From assembly GCF_029690045.1 (NCBI RefSeq), contig NZ_CP121464.1, forward strand, positions 4,526,001-4,590,000: a stretch of DNA of 64,000 nt. Direction: 5' to 3'. Position numbers and translations under genes: made by a program. Each line of letters starts with the position of its first letter. Position 1 is the stretch's first letter. This stretch comes from Janthinobacterium rivuli (GTDB taxonomy: Bacteria; Pseudomonadota; Gammaproteobacteria; Burkholderiales; Burkholderiaceae_D). This document shows positions 1 to 7,471 of the stretch, piece by piece. The notes under the pieces were generated by a model. That model was not told the DNA's origin, did not search any database, and saw nothing but the letters and a program-made list of their open reading frames with translations.

Positions 1-60
1 TACAAGGGTTCCAACCCGCGCAGCACCGACGGCGCACGCCGCAGCTACGGCGACCGTTAA
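1..60 (+). CDS. C-terminal end of an unidentified protein (partial)
   Basis: The window opens inside a reading frame that ends with TAA at 58-60. The visible tail is 19 residues, YKGSNPRSTDGARRSYGDR, basic and rich in Gly, Arg and Ser. Tails like this are common on RNA-binding proteins such as DEAD-box helicases, but nothing here proves that. A strong hairpin follows at 90-139, consistent with the end of a transcription unit. Confidence 0.5.
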   Translation, partial: YKGSNPRSTDGARRSYGDR

Positions 61-89
61 TCACGGCGCCATGCCGCCAGCAGGCGGCA

Positions 90-139
90 GGCAATAAAAA
101 ACGGCCACCAGATCACTCTGGTGGCCGTTTTTTATTGCC
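90..139. terminator. Bidirectional intrinsic terminator
   Basis: A perfect 23-base inverted repeat (90-112 against 117-139) with a 4-base loop. The GC-rich core GGCCACCAGA is flanked by A6 on one side and T6 on the other, so it can terminate transcription in both directions. It lies between the plus-strand gene ending at 60 and the minus-strand thioesterase ending at 148. Confidence 0.92.
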
Positions 140-147
140 TGCCGCAT

Positions 148-606
148 TTATTTTTTCGACACTTCCTGGCGCGACAGCTTGCGCAGCTTGGCCTGCTCGA
201 AGCGCGCGTGCTGTTCCGGCGTCTCCAGCACCAGTGGCGGCACGGCCACGGGCTTGCGGTTGGCGTCCACGGCCACCATCGTGAAATAGCAGCTGTTGGC
301 ATGGCGCACCAGGCGCTGCTGGATGTTTTCCGTCACCACGCGGATACCCACTTCCATCGATGTCGTCCCCGTGTAATTGATCGACGCGAGGAACGTCACC
401 AGCTCGCCCACGTGGATGGGCTGCAGGAACATCACCTGGTCCACGGACAGGGTCACCACATAGCTGCCCGAATAGCGGCTGGCGCAGGCATAGGCGACGC
501 TGTCGAGGTATTTCAGGATGGTGCCACCGTGCACGTTGCCGGAAAAGTTGGCCATATCGGGCGTCATCAGGACCGTCATCGTCAGTTCGTGGGCCGACCA
601 GTTCAT
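148..606 (-). CDS. Acyl-CoA thioesterase (hotdog fold)
   Basis: A 152-residue protein of the acyl-CoA hydrolase (YciA/ACOT) family, which hydrolyses acyl-CoA thioesters to free acid and CoA in the cytosol. The N-terminal half carries the typical motif NVHGGTILKYLD, with Gly-Gly turning into the long hotdog helix and an Asp (LD) in the position usual for the catalytic acid. Length is normal for a single-hotdog enzyme. The ATG at 606 gives the expected N-terminus. A TTG four codons upstream (618) has a better-spaced GGAG and may be the true start, adding LDSA. The gene ends at the bidirectional terminator. The physiological substrate cannot be told from sequence. Confidence 0.88.
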   Translation of the reverse strand: MNWSAHELTMTVLMTPDMANFSGNVHGGTILKYLDSVAYACASRYSGSYVVTLSVDQVMFLQPIHVGELVTFLASINYTGTTSMEVGIRVVTENIQQRLVRHANSCYFTMVAVDANRKPVAVPPLVLETPEQHARFEQAKLRKLSRQEVSKK

Positions 607-689
607 CGCGCTGTCCAAAGTGTTCTCCAAAGGGGAAATTAAAAGTGAGGGAAGATGTGAAAACCGGCCACGAGGGCCGGTTGTGAGCC

Positions 690-1058
690 TTACAGACCCA
701 GGGTGTCGATGTCGGCCAGCGATTCGCGGCCCTTGTCGGAAATGTCGTGGCCTTCGCCGTCGGCGCGCGCCACGATGTGGGCTTTCTTGCCCAGGAAATA
801 CGCCACGTCCGACTCCAGCTTGGTCAGCGGATCGGTGGCGACGGCGCGCAGCCCCATGATGCAGCGGCGCAGGAACAGCAGTTGTTGTGCTTTCTCGGTG
901 ATGGACAGACGGCCATCGCGTGCATAACTGAGCAGCTTCAGGCCGGACAGGCGCTTGGCATTGCGGGCCACGCAAGCACTGGGGCGCTCGGTCTTGATGC
1001 CGCGTGCAACTTGCTCCAGCGCGTCATATTCATCGGTTGTTAATTTCTCGTTCTTCAT
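690..1058 (-). CDS. Conserved hypothetical protein, 122 aa
   Basis: Encodes a soluble 122-residue protein beginning MKNEKLTTDEYDALEQVARG. The ATG at 1058 is preceded by GGAAAAGTA, a weak Shine-Dalgarno at normal distance. The middle (SGLKLLSYARDGRLSITEKAQQLL) resembles the helix-wing pattern of small winged-helix proteins, but there is no recognisable family signature. The C-terminus is acidic. It lies upstream of the thioesterase on the same strand, about 80 bases away, so the two could be co-transcribed. Function unknown. Confidence 0.7.
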   Translation of the reverse strand: MKNEKLTTDEYDALEQVARGIKTERPSACVARNAKRLSGLKLLSYARDGRLSITEKAQQLLFLRRCIMGLRAVATDPLTKLESDVAYFLGKKAHIVARADGEGHDISDKGRESLADIDTLGL

Positions 1059-1187
1059 TACTTTTCCATAAAAGGCCAGGTGTTCGGCCCCCATGGTACG
1101 CGCCCCGCTGCGCATCGGCAACAGGCAACGTGAATCAGTCTCCGCCCGCGCGGCGAACGGATGGCTGAAAGACGGGCTGGACAGCCC

Positions 1188-1325
1188 TTATTTATAGCTG
1201 CGCAGCAGCAGCCAGGCCAGGCCGCAACCCGCCACGGCGCACGCCAGCGCCAGCGCCAAAAGGTTTTTGCTGGTGATCACAGGCCGCCGGCCCAGGTAGA
1301 TTTTGTTATGCAAGGAATTGCCCAC
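1188..1325 (-). CDS. Small single-span membrane protein, 45 aa
   Basis: A short frame starting at GTG (1325) and ending at TAA (1188-1190). An AGGAG lies six bases before the GTG (AGGAGACCATCGTG), the main evidence that it is translated. The protein has a basic N-terminus (HNKIYLGRRPVITSKN), one hydrophobic segment at about residues 22-41 (LLALALACAVAGCGLAWLLL) and a short basic tail RSYK. It would be a single-pass inner-membrane protein. It is too short and unusual in start codon for most gene callers. Function unknown. Confidence 0.6.
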   Translation of the reverse strand: MGNSLHNKIYLGRRPVITSKNLLALALACAVAGCGLAWLLLRSYK

Positions 1326-1565
1326 GATGGTCTCCTGTACAAGAATTTTTATGATGTCTCATTATAAGAACAGAATCGTGACGGCCGCATGACACTCGAC
1401 AGTTAGCGTTTGATTTGTATCCAGTCGGCAACATTTATTGACGTTTTTGTTGTTTAAATGGCGTGGCGCCGGCGGCCGCCCCGCAGTCCATTTCCGATAG
1501 GAAATAAACGCGGCGCGCGTCCCCCCTCCGCAGGCCATGGCGCGGTGCAACGGTCCGAAAACCGC

Positions 1566-1739
1566 TCAATGCATTTTCACGGGCGGCGGCGGCGGCGTCG
1601 GCTCCTCGACCGGCACGGGATCGATGTGGGGCGGCTGTTCCGGCGGCGGCGTGAGCGGGTCGCCTTCCGGCGGTGGCGGCATATCGGGTTCGGGCGTGCT
1701 GTGCGCACGCAACGGGTCAAGATGGAATTGTGGCTGCAT
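1566..1739 (-). CDS. Small proline-rich acidic protein, 57 aa
   Basis: Starts at ATG 1739 behind a near-perfect Shine-Dalgarno (AAAGGAGG then CCACC then ATG) and ends at TGA 1566-1568. The product, beginning MQPQFHLDPLRAHSTPEPDM, is rich in Pro and Glu/Asp, with runs PPPPEGDPLTPPPEQPP and EEPTPPPPPVKMH. There is no signal peptide or membrane span, so it is probably disordered and cytosolic. The opposite strand reads as a glycine-rich frame, which I regard as the shadow because it lacks a comparable ribosome binding site. Function unknown. Confidence 0.65.
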   Translation of the reverse strand: MQPQFHLDPLRAHSTPEPDMPPPPEGDPLTPPPEQPPHIDPVPVEEPTPPPPPVKMH

Positions 1740-1877
1740 GGTGGCCTCCTTTGCCCCACTGTAGCCGATGCGGCCAAATCCTGGCGCCCGCCAGTGGCAC
1801 GCTGCAGGGAACTAAACGGCGTGGCGCCACTCCAACTTGACAAGCATCCCCTCCAGCTACGAGTGCAAGCGATTTCC

Positions 1878-3110
1878 ATGGCGCGCAAGAAAATCCTCTT
1901 TATGGCCGAGGCAGTGACCCTGGCCCACGTCGGCCGTCCCCTGAGCCTGGCCCAGGGCCTGGACGAGGACAAGTACGAGGTGCATTTTGCCTGTGCCGAC
2001 GGCTATGACTTTTGCTTCAAGCAAGCGCCCTTCCGGCGCTGGCGCATCGACAGTATTTCATCGCTGCAATTTCTGCAGGCGCTGGCGCACGGCAAGCCCG
2101 TCTATACGGAAAGTACGCTGCACGCGTATGTGGAAGACGACTTGCGCCTGCTCAATGCCGTCCAGCCCGATCTCGTGATCGGCGACTTCCGCCTGTCGCT
2201 GTCGGTCAGCGCGCGCCTGCAGCGCATTCCCTACATTACCGTCAGCAATGCCTACTGGAGTCCCTGGGTGCGCCAGCACTACACGGTGCCCAGCCTGCCC
2301 CTGACGGGCATGCTGCCCATCTGGCTGGCCGATCCCCTGTTCCGCCTGATCCGCCCGCTGGCCTTCGCCTCGCACGCCGTGCCCCTGAACCGCGTGCGCC
2401 GCCGCCATGGCCTGCCATCCTTGGGCAGCGACTTGCGGCGCATCTATACGGATGCCGACCGCACCTTGTACGCGGATATTCCGCAACTGTTTCCGCCGCA
2501 AGCCATGCCGGCCACGCACGACTACCTGGGCGCCGTCATCTGGGCGCCGCCGCTTGATTTGCCCGACTGGTGGCAGCGCCCGGAACTGAGCAGCGGACGG
2601 CCCATCATCTACGTCACCCTGGGCAGCTCCGGCCAGGGGCAATTGCTGCCACGCGTGCTGCGCGCGCTGGCGCCCCTGCCCGTCACCGTACTGGCGGCCA
2701 CGGCCGGCACCATCCGCGTCGACGCCGTGCCGCCGAATGCCTATGTCGCGCCCTTTCTGCCCGGCGACGCGGCCGCCCGGCGCGCCAGCCTGGTGATCTG
2801 CAACGGCGGCAGCCCCACCAGCCAGCAGGCGCTGACGGCGGGCGTGCCCGTCATCGGCATCGCCGGCAACCTTGATCAATTCCTCAACATGCACGGCATC
2901 GCCGGGGCCGGTGCCGGCCTGCTGCTGCGCGCCGACCGCTTCCAGGAAACCGCCCTGCGCCATGCCGCCACGCGCATGCTCGACGATGGCCGAGCCAGGC
3001 TGGCGGCGCGCCAGCTGGCCACGGCCATGCGCAACTATGTGCCAGGGCAACGCTTGCTGCCCCATATGCACGCCCTGCTGGGCTCGTTGCCACCAGGCGG
3101 CCTGCCTTGA
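1878..3110 (+). CDS. UGT-like glycosyltransferase
   Basis: A 410-residue GT-B glycosyltransferase of the MGT/UDP-glycosyltransferase type (GT1/GT28-like). The N-terminal acceptor domain begins KILFMAEAVTLAHVGRPLSLA. The C-terminal donor domain has PIIYVTLGSSGQGQLL, then the nucleotide-sugar region VAPFLPGDAAARRASLVICNGGSPTS, where the usual His of HGG is replaced by Asn (CNGGSPTSQQAL), and GVPVIGIAGNLDQFLN. These enzymes move a sugar from a nucleotide donor to a lipid or small-molecule acceptor. The ATG at 1878 gives the expected N-terminus; its ribosome binding site is weak and an in-frame GTG lies 15 bases upstream. It has no evident operon partner, so the substrate is unknown. Confidence 0.8.
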   Translation: MARKKILFMAEAVTLAHVGRPLSLAQGLDEDKYEVHFACADGYDFCFKQAPFRRWRIDSISSLQFLQALAHGKPVYTESTLHAYVEDDLRLLNAVQPDLVIGDFRLSLSVSARLQRIPYITVSNAYWSPWVRQHYTVPSLPLTGMLPIWLADPLFRLIRPLAFASHAVPLNRVRRRHGLPSLGSDLRRIYTDADRTLYADIPQLFPPQAMPATHDYLGAVIWAPPLDLPDWWQRPELSSGRPIIYVTLGSSGQGQLLPRVLRALAPLPVTVLAATAGTIRVDAVPPNAYVAPFLPGDAAARRASLVICNGGSPTSQQALTAGVPVIGIAGNLDQFLNMHGIAGAGAGLLLRADRFQETALRHAATRMLDDGRARLAARQLATAMRNYVPGQRLLPHMHALLGSLPPGGLP

Positions 3111-3298
3111 CGGGCGGCGTCGGTTTTTCTTACAGAGCGTCCGACAACACCTGCAGAACGTCAACAAAAGCACGCCAAGTCCTTGATTTCAATAGAACCT
3201 CATGCGTTGGCATGGAAGTCGCTTAGATCTGGCCATGAGCACCTGCCGACAGGACTCAAGCAAGACTCCCAGACTCACTCAACCACGAGGTGAATACA

Positions 3299-4282
3299 AT
3301 GAAACTCTCGAAACTGAAACTGCTCCCGGCCGCAGCGGCACTGGCCATGCTGTGCGCCGCCGGTAGCGCACAGGCGGGCGCCTACGGCTATTCCTACAAC
3401 AACATCTTCGGCCTGGTGATCGCCGTGCCAACGGGCCAGATCACGGTGGCCAACAGCACCACCATCTCGCGCAGCACGGCCACCCTGAATGGCGTAAGCG
3501 TCATCAATGGCGGCTCCGGCTCGCTCGATGCCCCGCGCGCCAACGTCGGCGCGGTCACCAAGGGCGAGAATGACTTCACGCAGCAAGGCCCCACCAACAC
3601 CTATTCGCGCGGCGATGCGCAGATCGTCAGCACGCAGTTCCCCTCGTTCCCGCCCGGCTCCACCTCCACCCAGGTGGTGAACGTGGCCGAAGCCCACCTC
3701 GCAGGCCCCGCCGGCACGGCCGATGCTTCCGGGCGCAACGGCTCGACCACGGGCTTTTCCGTCGATTTCATCGTCGGCTCACCCACGGCAACCTTGAGCT
3801 TTGACTTCCTGGCCTCGCCCTTCATGCAAGTCTTCCTGCAAAGCACGGTCGGCCAGCTATCCACCGCCACGGCCAACCTGGTCGTCACCTTCACCATCAC
3901 GGATGCGACCGGTGCGACGGTGTTCAACTGGACGCCCGATGGCGCGATCGGCTCGGGCATCTTCGGCGGCACGGAAAACGCCGATGGCGCCAACCTGAAC
4001 ACCAGCCTGGCGACCAATTTCCTCACGCGCGGCAACCTGTTCACCTACGACCCTTCCGGCTGCGGCACGCCCACGGGCACCGGTGTCGGCACGGTGTGCG
4101 GCAGCAACTTCAGCTCCGTCAGCAATGCCTTGACTGCCGGCAACTACACGCTGACCCTGAATGCGGTGGAAAGCGTGGATCTGGTGAAACAGCAAGCGAC
4201 ACCGGAACCGGGCACCCTGGCCTTGCTGGGCCTGGGTCTGGCTGGCCTGGGCTATGCCCGCCGCCGCAAGGTTGCCGCCTGA
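3299..4282 (+). CDS. PEP-CTERM sorted surface protein
   Basis: A 327-residue secreted protein. It has a cleavable signal peptide (KLSKLKLLPAAAALAMLCAA, cleavage near SAQA-GA) and a classic PEP-CTERM tail: PEPGTLALLGLGLAG followed by YARRRK. Such tails are recognised by exosortase, which removes them and releases or anchors the protein at the cell surface. The Thr/Ser/Gly/Asn-rich body suggests a beta-rich domain; a Cys pair lies near GCGTPTGTGVGTVCG. The start at 3299 has GAGG well placed upstream; an in-frame GTG at 3290 is less likely. A paralogue follows directly. No exosortase gene is in this window. Confidence 0.88.
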   Translation: MKLSKLKLLPAAAALAMLCAAGSAQAGAYGYSYNNIFGLVIAVPTGQITVANSTTISRSTATLNGVSVINGGSGSLDAPRANVGAVTKGENDFTQQGPTNTYSRGDAQIVSTQFPSFPPGSTSTQVVNVAEAHLAGPAGTADASGRNGSTTGFSVDFIVGSPTATLSFDFLASPFMQVFLQSTVGQLSTATANLVVTFTITDATGATVFNWTPDGAIGSGIFGGTENADGANLNTSLATNFLTRGNLFTYDPSGCGTPTGTGVGTVCGSNFSSVSNALTAGNYTLTLNAVESVDLVKQQATPEPGTLALLGLGLAGLGYARRRKVAA

Positions 4283-4305
4283 ACCAGGCAACAGGGGGGA
4301 TTCAC

Positions 4306-4333
4306 AGGCGAGGAGGCTCTCCTCGCCTTTTTT
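4306..4333 (+). terminator. Intrinsic terminator after first PEP-CTERM gene
   Basis: Inverted repeat AGGCGAGGAG (4306-4315), loop GCT, CTCCTCGCCT (4319-4328), running into T6. It lies 24 bases after the stop codon and before the second paralogue, so the two genes may be unequally expressed. Confidence 0.88.
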
Positions 4334-4391
4334 ATGTGGCAAACCTGTCGGTTTTCCTTACAACGCGACCGATCAGGAGATGAGGATTTTC

Positions 4392-5390
4392 ATGACTATA
4401 TTTTCTTGCACCCGGCTGCCAACAGTCCTGTTAGCTTTTCTGCTGCTGGCCAGCAGCGGCACTGCCAGTGCCGCCGCCTACGGTTATTCGTACACCAGTG
4501 TCTTTGGCCTGGTCATCAGCAATCCCACCGGCTCCACCAGCTTGCTCAGCAATATCGACCTGTCGCGCACCACCGCCACGCTCAACGGCAGCAGTATCAT
4601 CAATGGCGGCAGCAACGAGATCGACGCGCTGCAAGCGAAGCGCGGCGCCGTTACCAAGGGAGAAAACGACTTTACCCGGCAAGGCATGGGCAACGCCTCG
4701 TATGCGCGCGGCGAGGCGCAGATCGTCACTTCGCAAATTCCCCCTTTCCCACCGGGCTCGACCAGCACGCATACGGTGAATGCGGCGGAAACCTTTCTGA
4801 CGGGCGGCGGCAGCGCCGACGCCTCGGGACGCAATGGCTCCAGCACCGCGATGACGGTCAATTTCGTCGTCGGCCAGCCTGGCGCAACCCTGGCCTTCGA
4901 CTTCCAGGCCCTGCCCTTCATGCAGCTGTACCTGGACGCGCTGGCCGGGACGGGCTCGGCGGCCACCACCAACATGGCGCTGACATTTACCATCATCGAT
5001 GAAAATGGCCAGATCGTCTTCAACTGGGCGCCCGACGGCAACCTCGGCTCCGGCATCCTGGGCGGCACCGAACTGGCCGATGCCGCCAACCTCAATACGG
5101 GTTACGCGCAAACGCCGCTCACCAGCGGCAGCATGTTCACCTACGACCCCAGCGGCTGCGGCGCGCCCACCGGCACGGGCATCGGCACGACCTGCGGCGG
5201 GCAGTACGGCGCCGTCACGGATAATCTGGCGGCGGGCAACTACACCCTCGTGTTGAACATGCTGAACAGTTCCGAACTGGCCTACGTGCCAGGCGTCACG
5301 CCAGTGGCGCTGCCCGGCACCTTGCCGCTATTGGCGGCTGGCCTGGCAGCGCTGGCTTGCCTGGCGCCACGACGCCGACGCAGACGCTGA
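4392..5390 (+). CDS. PEP-CTERM-type paralogue with variant LPG tail
   Basis: A 332-residue paralogue of the preceding protein, alignable almost end to end (shared AYGYSY, FGLVI, AVTKGENDFT, FPPGSTST, DASGRNGS, MFTYDPSGCG). It has a signal peptide ending near ASAAAYG. The C-terminal tripartite signal differs: instead of PEP it has VALPGTLPLLAAGLAALACL followed by APRRRRRR. This still has motif, hydrophobic helix and basic cluster, like the VPLPA-type variants of the PEP-CTERM system. The ATG at 4392 has GAGG six bases upstream; an ATG at 4380 sits too close to its AGGAG. Probably exported and processed by the same or a variant exosortase (inference). Confidence 0.82.
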   Translation: MTIFSCTRLPTVLLAFLLLASSGTASAAAYGYSYTSVFGLVISNPTGSTSLLSNIDLSRTTATLNGSSIINGGSNEIDALQAKRGAVTKGENDFTRQGMGNASYARGEAQIVTSQIPPFPPGSTSTHTVNAAETFLTGGGSADASGRNGSSTAMTVNFVVGQPGATLAFDFQALPFMQLYLDALAGTGSAATTNMALTFTIIDENGQIVFNWAPDGNLGSGILGGTELADAANLNTGYAQTPLTSGSMFTYDPSGCGAPTGTGIGTTCGGQYGAVTDNLAAGNYTLVLNMLNSSELAYVPGVTPVALPGTLPLLAAGLAALACLAPRRRRRR

Positions 5391-5404
5391 TGCTGGCGCG
5401 CGCC

Positions 5405-6514
5405 TCACTGCCCCGCCGTCGGCGCCACCAGCAAGTCCTGCAGCGGCCGGCGCAGCGAGCGCGCACTGGCGGCCGGCCCCGCGCCTATGCGTCCGAGAAA
5501 CACGGCCCGGTCAAATGCCGCCGCCCCCAGCACGGCCTGGCATTGCACGGCCAGCTCCTGCGCCATTTCCTGCATGCCATCGGTGCGTGAAAAAGTGCGC
5601 CGTTCGCGCACATAGCGGGCAAAGATCAGCGGCGTCAGCTCCGGCTGCAACTGCAGGCCCAGCTGCGTGGCCGTCAGCCAGAAACGCTGCATGGCGCGGC
5701 CGGCCGCCACGTAATCGTCGATATGGCGCGGCGGCGCCTCGGCCAGCAACACGAAATGCGCGGCGCAATACAGGCCCGGCAGCAAATCCATCTGCAGGCG
5801 CGGCGCGACGGTGCCCGCCAGCCAGGTATTGAAAAAATCCACGCGGCGCCAGCTGTGCATGACCCAGCGCATCAGGCGCGCCGTCATCGGATCGACGCCG
5901 AGCGCCTGCTCCGGGATGCGGTCGGCGCTGTAGCGCGCCCCCCATTCGATCACGTCGCGGTGTACCTTGTGCGCCTCGGGCATGGTCAGGCGCAGCTTCG
6001 CGTTGTCGAACATCAGGCGCGCGCAGGCCAGACGCGCGCGCCCGCCTTCAAACCACTGCACGCCATAGCCCGGCGGCAAGCTGGCCGTCAGCGCCGCCTT
6101 TTCGCTGGCGCGCAGGCGGCGCGTGCTGAGCCGGCGCCGCTGCACACTGCGCTGCGGCAAGAAGGCCGCCAGCGGATCGGGCGGCATGCCGGGGCTGTCG
6201 AGCAGATGCACGTCAAACGTGGGCAAGTTGTCGGGCATCGACAGGCGCCGGCGCGCCTCCATGCGCAAGCCGTGGCTGCTGGCCGCCAGCGCCATGCTTT
6301 CGAGCAAGGCACCGAGCGACAACTGGCTGGGATGGCCGTCGAGGTCGTACACGCAGTGGCTGCGCGTATCGAAGCCATGCACGACCACGTGGCGCGGGCC
6401 CGCGACCTCAAAGCGCCACGGCTGCGTGTTGTCGCCGCTGGGAGCCCAGCGCGCCTGGTCGAGGATGTTTTCCAGCACAGAATCGATCTGCGCGATCTGC
6501 GGTGCTTGCGCCAT
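5405..6514 (-). CDS. Nitroreductase-family protein paired with ThiF
   Basis: A 369-residue protein. Its N-terminus carries the nitroreductase signature QARWAPSGDNTQPWRFEV, where Ser/Asn/Gln contact FMN in the family. A second conserved stretch follows (GHPSQLSLGALLESMALAA). It is longer than simple nitroreductases (about 200 aa) and more like the Acg/SagB-type two-lobed members. The ATG at 6514 immediately follows the TAA of the upstream ThiF gene with no intervening base, so translation is probably coupled. Known nitroreductase-fold proteins reduce nitro groups or quinones, or oxidise peptide azolines. With an E1-like partner, a role in modifying an amino acid or small metabolite is plausible but unproven. 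Confidence 0.75.
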   Translation of the reverse strand: MAQAPQIAQIDSVLENILDQARWAPSGDNTQPWRFEVAGPRHVVVHGFDTRSHCVYDLDGHPSQLSLGALLESMALAASSHGLRMEARRRLSMPDNLPTFDVHLLDSPGMPPDPLAAFLPQRSVQRRRLSTRRLRASEKAALTASLPPGYGVQWFEGGRARLACARLMFDNAKLRLTMPEAHKVHRDVIEWGARYSADRIPEQALGVDPMTARLMRWVMHSWRRVDFFNTWLAGTVAPRLQMDLLPGLYCAAHFVLLAEAPPRHIDDYVAAGRAMQRFWLTATQLGLQLQPELTPLIFARYVRERRTFSRTDGMQEMAQELAVQCQAVLGAAAFDRAVFLGRIGAGPAASARSLRRPLQDLLVAPTAGQ

Positions 6515-7384
6515 TTATGCCCCCTGCGCCGCGCGGCGCCGCTTGATGATGGCCATCGTCAGGCGCTGCAGCGGATGACGGTTGCCGCCGGGACGCCAGG
6601 TATGCACGAGCTTGTTGCGATAGGCGTCGAAATGCATGCCGTGCGGCGCCGCCATCACCTTGCCCCGCTTTAACAATATCTTCAAAGCTTCCGTGGCGGC
6701 CGCGCCCGCGCACAACTGGCAACCCATGATGGTCGACGGCCCGCGCCGCTCTTTCAGATTAATGGCGGACGGGTCGACCAGGTAGGGAGCGTGCAAGCCG
6801 GCCGGCGCCAGGCCGACGAGAAAGCGCAGGGCTTTTTCTTCCTCGGGCAAGTCGCCCCAGCCGAAATACTCTTCGAACGTCATGCCGCCCGGCATGAAGC
6901 TGAGCACGGCAGTGCCCATGCCCAGCGGCGCGGCCGTGATGGCGGGGATGCCCAGGCGGGCGCACGTGGCGAAGGTGGCCTGGCGCGCGGGGAAGGCGAA
7001 AAAATCCAGGCCGTCCACATACAGGTCGACACCGGCGAAGAACTCGGCCAGGTTGCTGTCGTGTATGCCGTCGGGAAATTGTTTAATCTCAAGTTCAGGA
7101 TTGATGTCACGCGCCATCTGCGCCAGCACGGCCACCTTGGGCTGGCCCAGGGTGGACACCATGGCGCCGGCCTGGCGGTTGAAGTTGGCGATATCGAAGG
7201 TGTCGAAATCGGCGATGTGGAAGGCGCCGATACCGAGCCGCGCCAGGGTCAGCAAGTGCACGCCGCCCACGCCGCCCATGCCGGCGATGGCCACGCGCTT
7301 GCCGCGCAAGCTATTTTGCTCCGCCTGCGTGACCCAGCCCAGGTTGCGGGCGAACGCCGCGTGATACGAAAAACCGTCTGTCAT
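6515..7384 (-). CDS. ThiF/MoeB-family E1-like adenylyltransferase
   Basis: A 289-residue E1-like enzyme. The Rossmann ATP-binding loop is visible (VAIAGMGGVGGVHLL), followed by the acidic and Arg-finger region DFDTFDIANFNRQ and a later GLDFFAFPARQ, the position of the catalytic Asp in MoeB. Family members adenylate the C-terminus of a ubiquitin-like protein or a carboxylate substrate. Only one CxxC is obvious (GCQLCAG, in the C-terminal third), so the four-Cys zinc site of MoeB/ThiF appears absent. The ATG at 7384 has AGAGG at good spacing; an in-frame GTG two codons upstream is less likely. It directly abuts the nitroreductase gene. No ubiquitin-like gene is nearby. Confidence 0.82.
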   Translation of the reverse strand: MTDGFSYHAAFARNLGWVTQAEQNSLRGKRVAIAGMGGVGGVHLLTLARLGIGAFHIADFDTFDIANFNRQAGAMVSTLGQPKVAVLAQMARDINPELEIKQFPDGIHDSNLAEFFAGVDLYVDGLDFFAFPARQATFATCARLGIPAITAAPLGMGTAVLSFMPGGMTFEEYFGWGDLPEEEKALRFLVGLAPAGLHAPYLVDPSAINLKERRGPSTIMGCQLCAGAAATEALKILLKRGKVMAAPHGMHFDAYRNKLVHTWRPGGNRHPLQRLTMAIIKRRRAAQGA

Positions 7385-7471
7385 GCTCACCTCTTCTGTG
7401 CATCCCTTGCGGACGAAAAAGTTTGGACAGGTGAGCCGGGGATAAGTTCCCCGTATGACAGAAAAAAGCGC

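Noticed and set aside
2058..3173. A 371-codon minus-strand open frame opposite the glycosyltransferase
   Set aside because: It is antisense to a gene with clear family motifs, is rich in Gln/His/Arg/Ala as expected for a high-GC shadow frame, and has no recognisable domain.
3290..3301. GTG at 3290 as the start of the first PEP-CTERM gene
   Set aside because: It lies inside the GAGGTG Shine-Dalgarno of the ATG at 3299, so the ATG is the better start.
7437..7453. CGGGGA/TCCCCG hairpin between the ThiF and chemoreceptor genes
   Set aside because: Only six base pairs with no T-run on either strand; not convincing as a terminator or operator.
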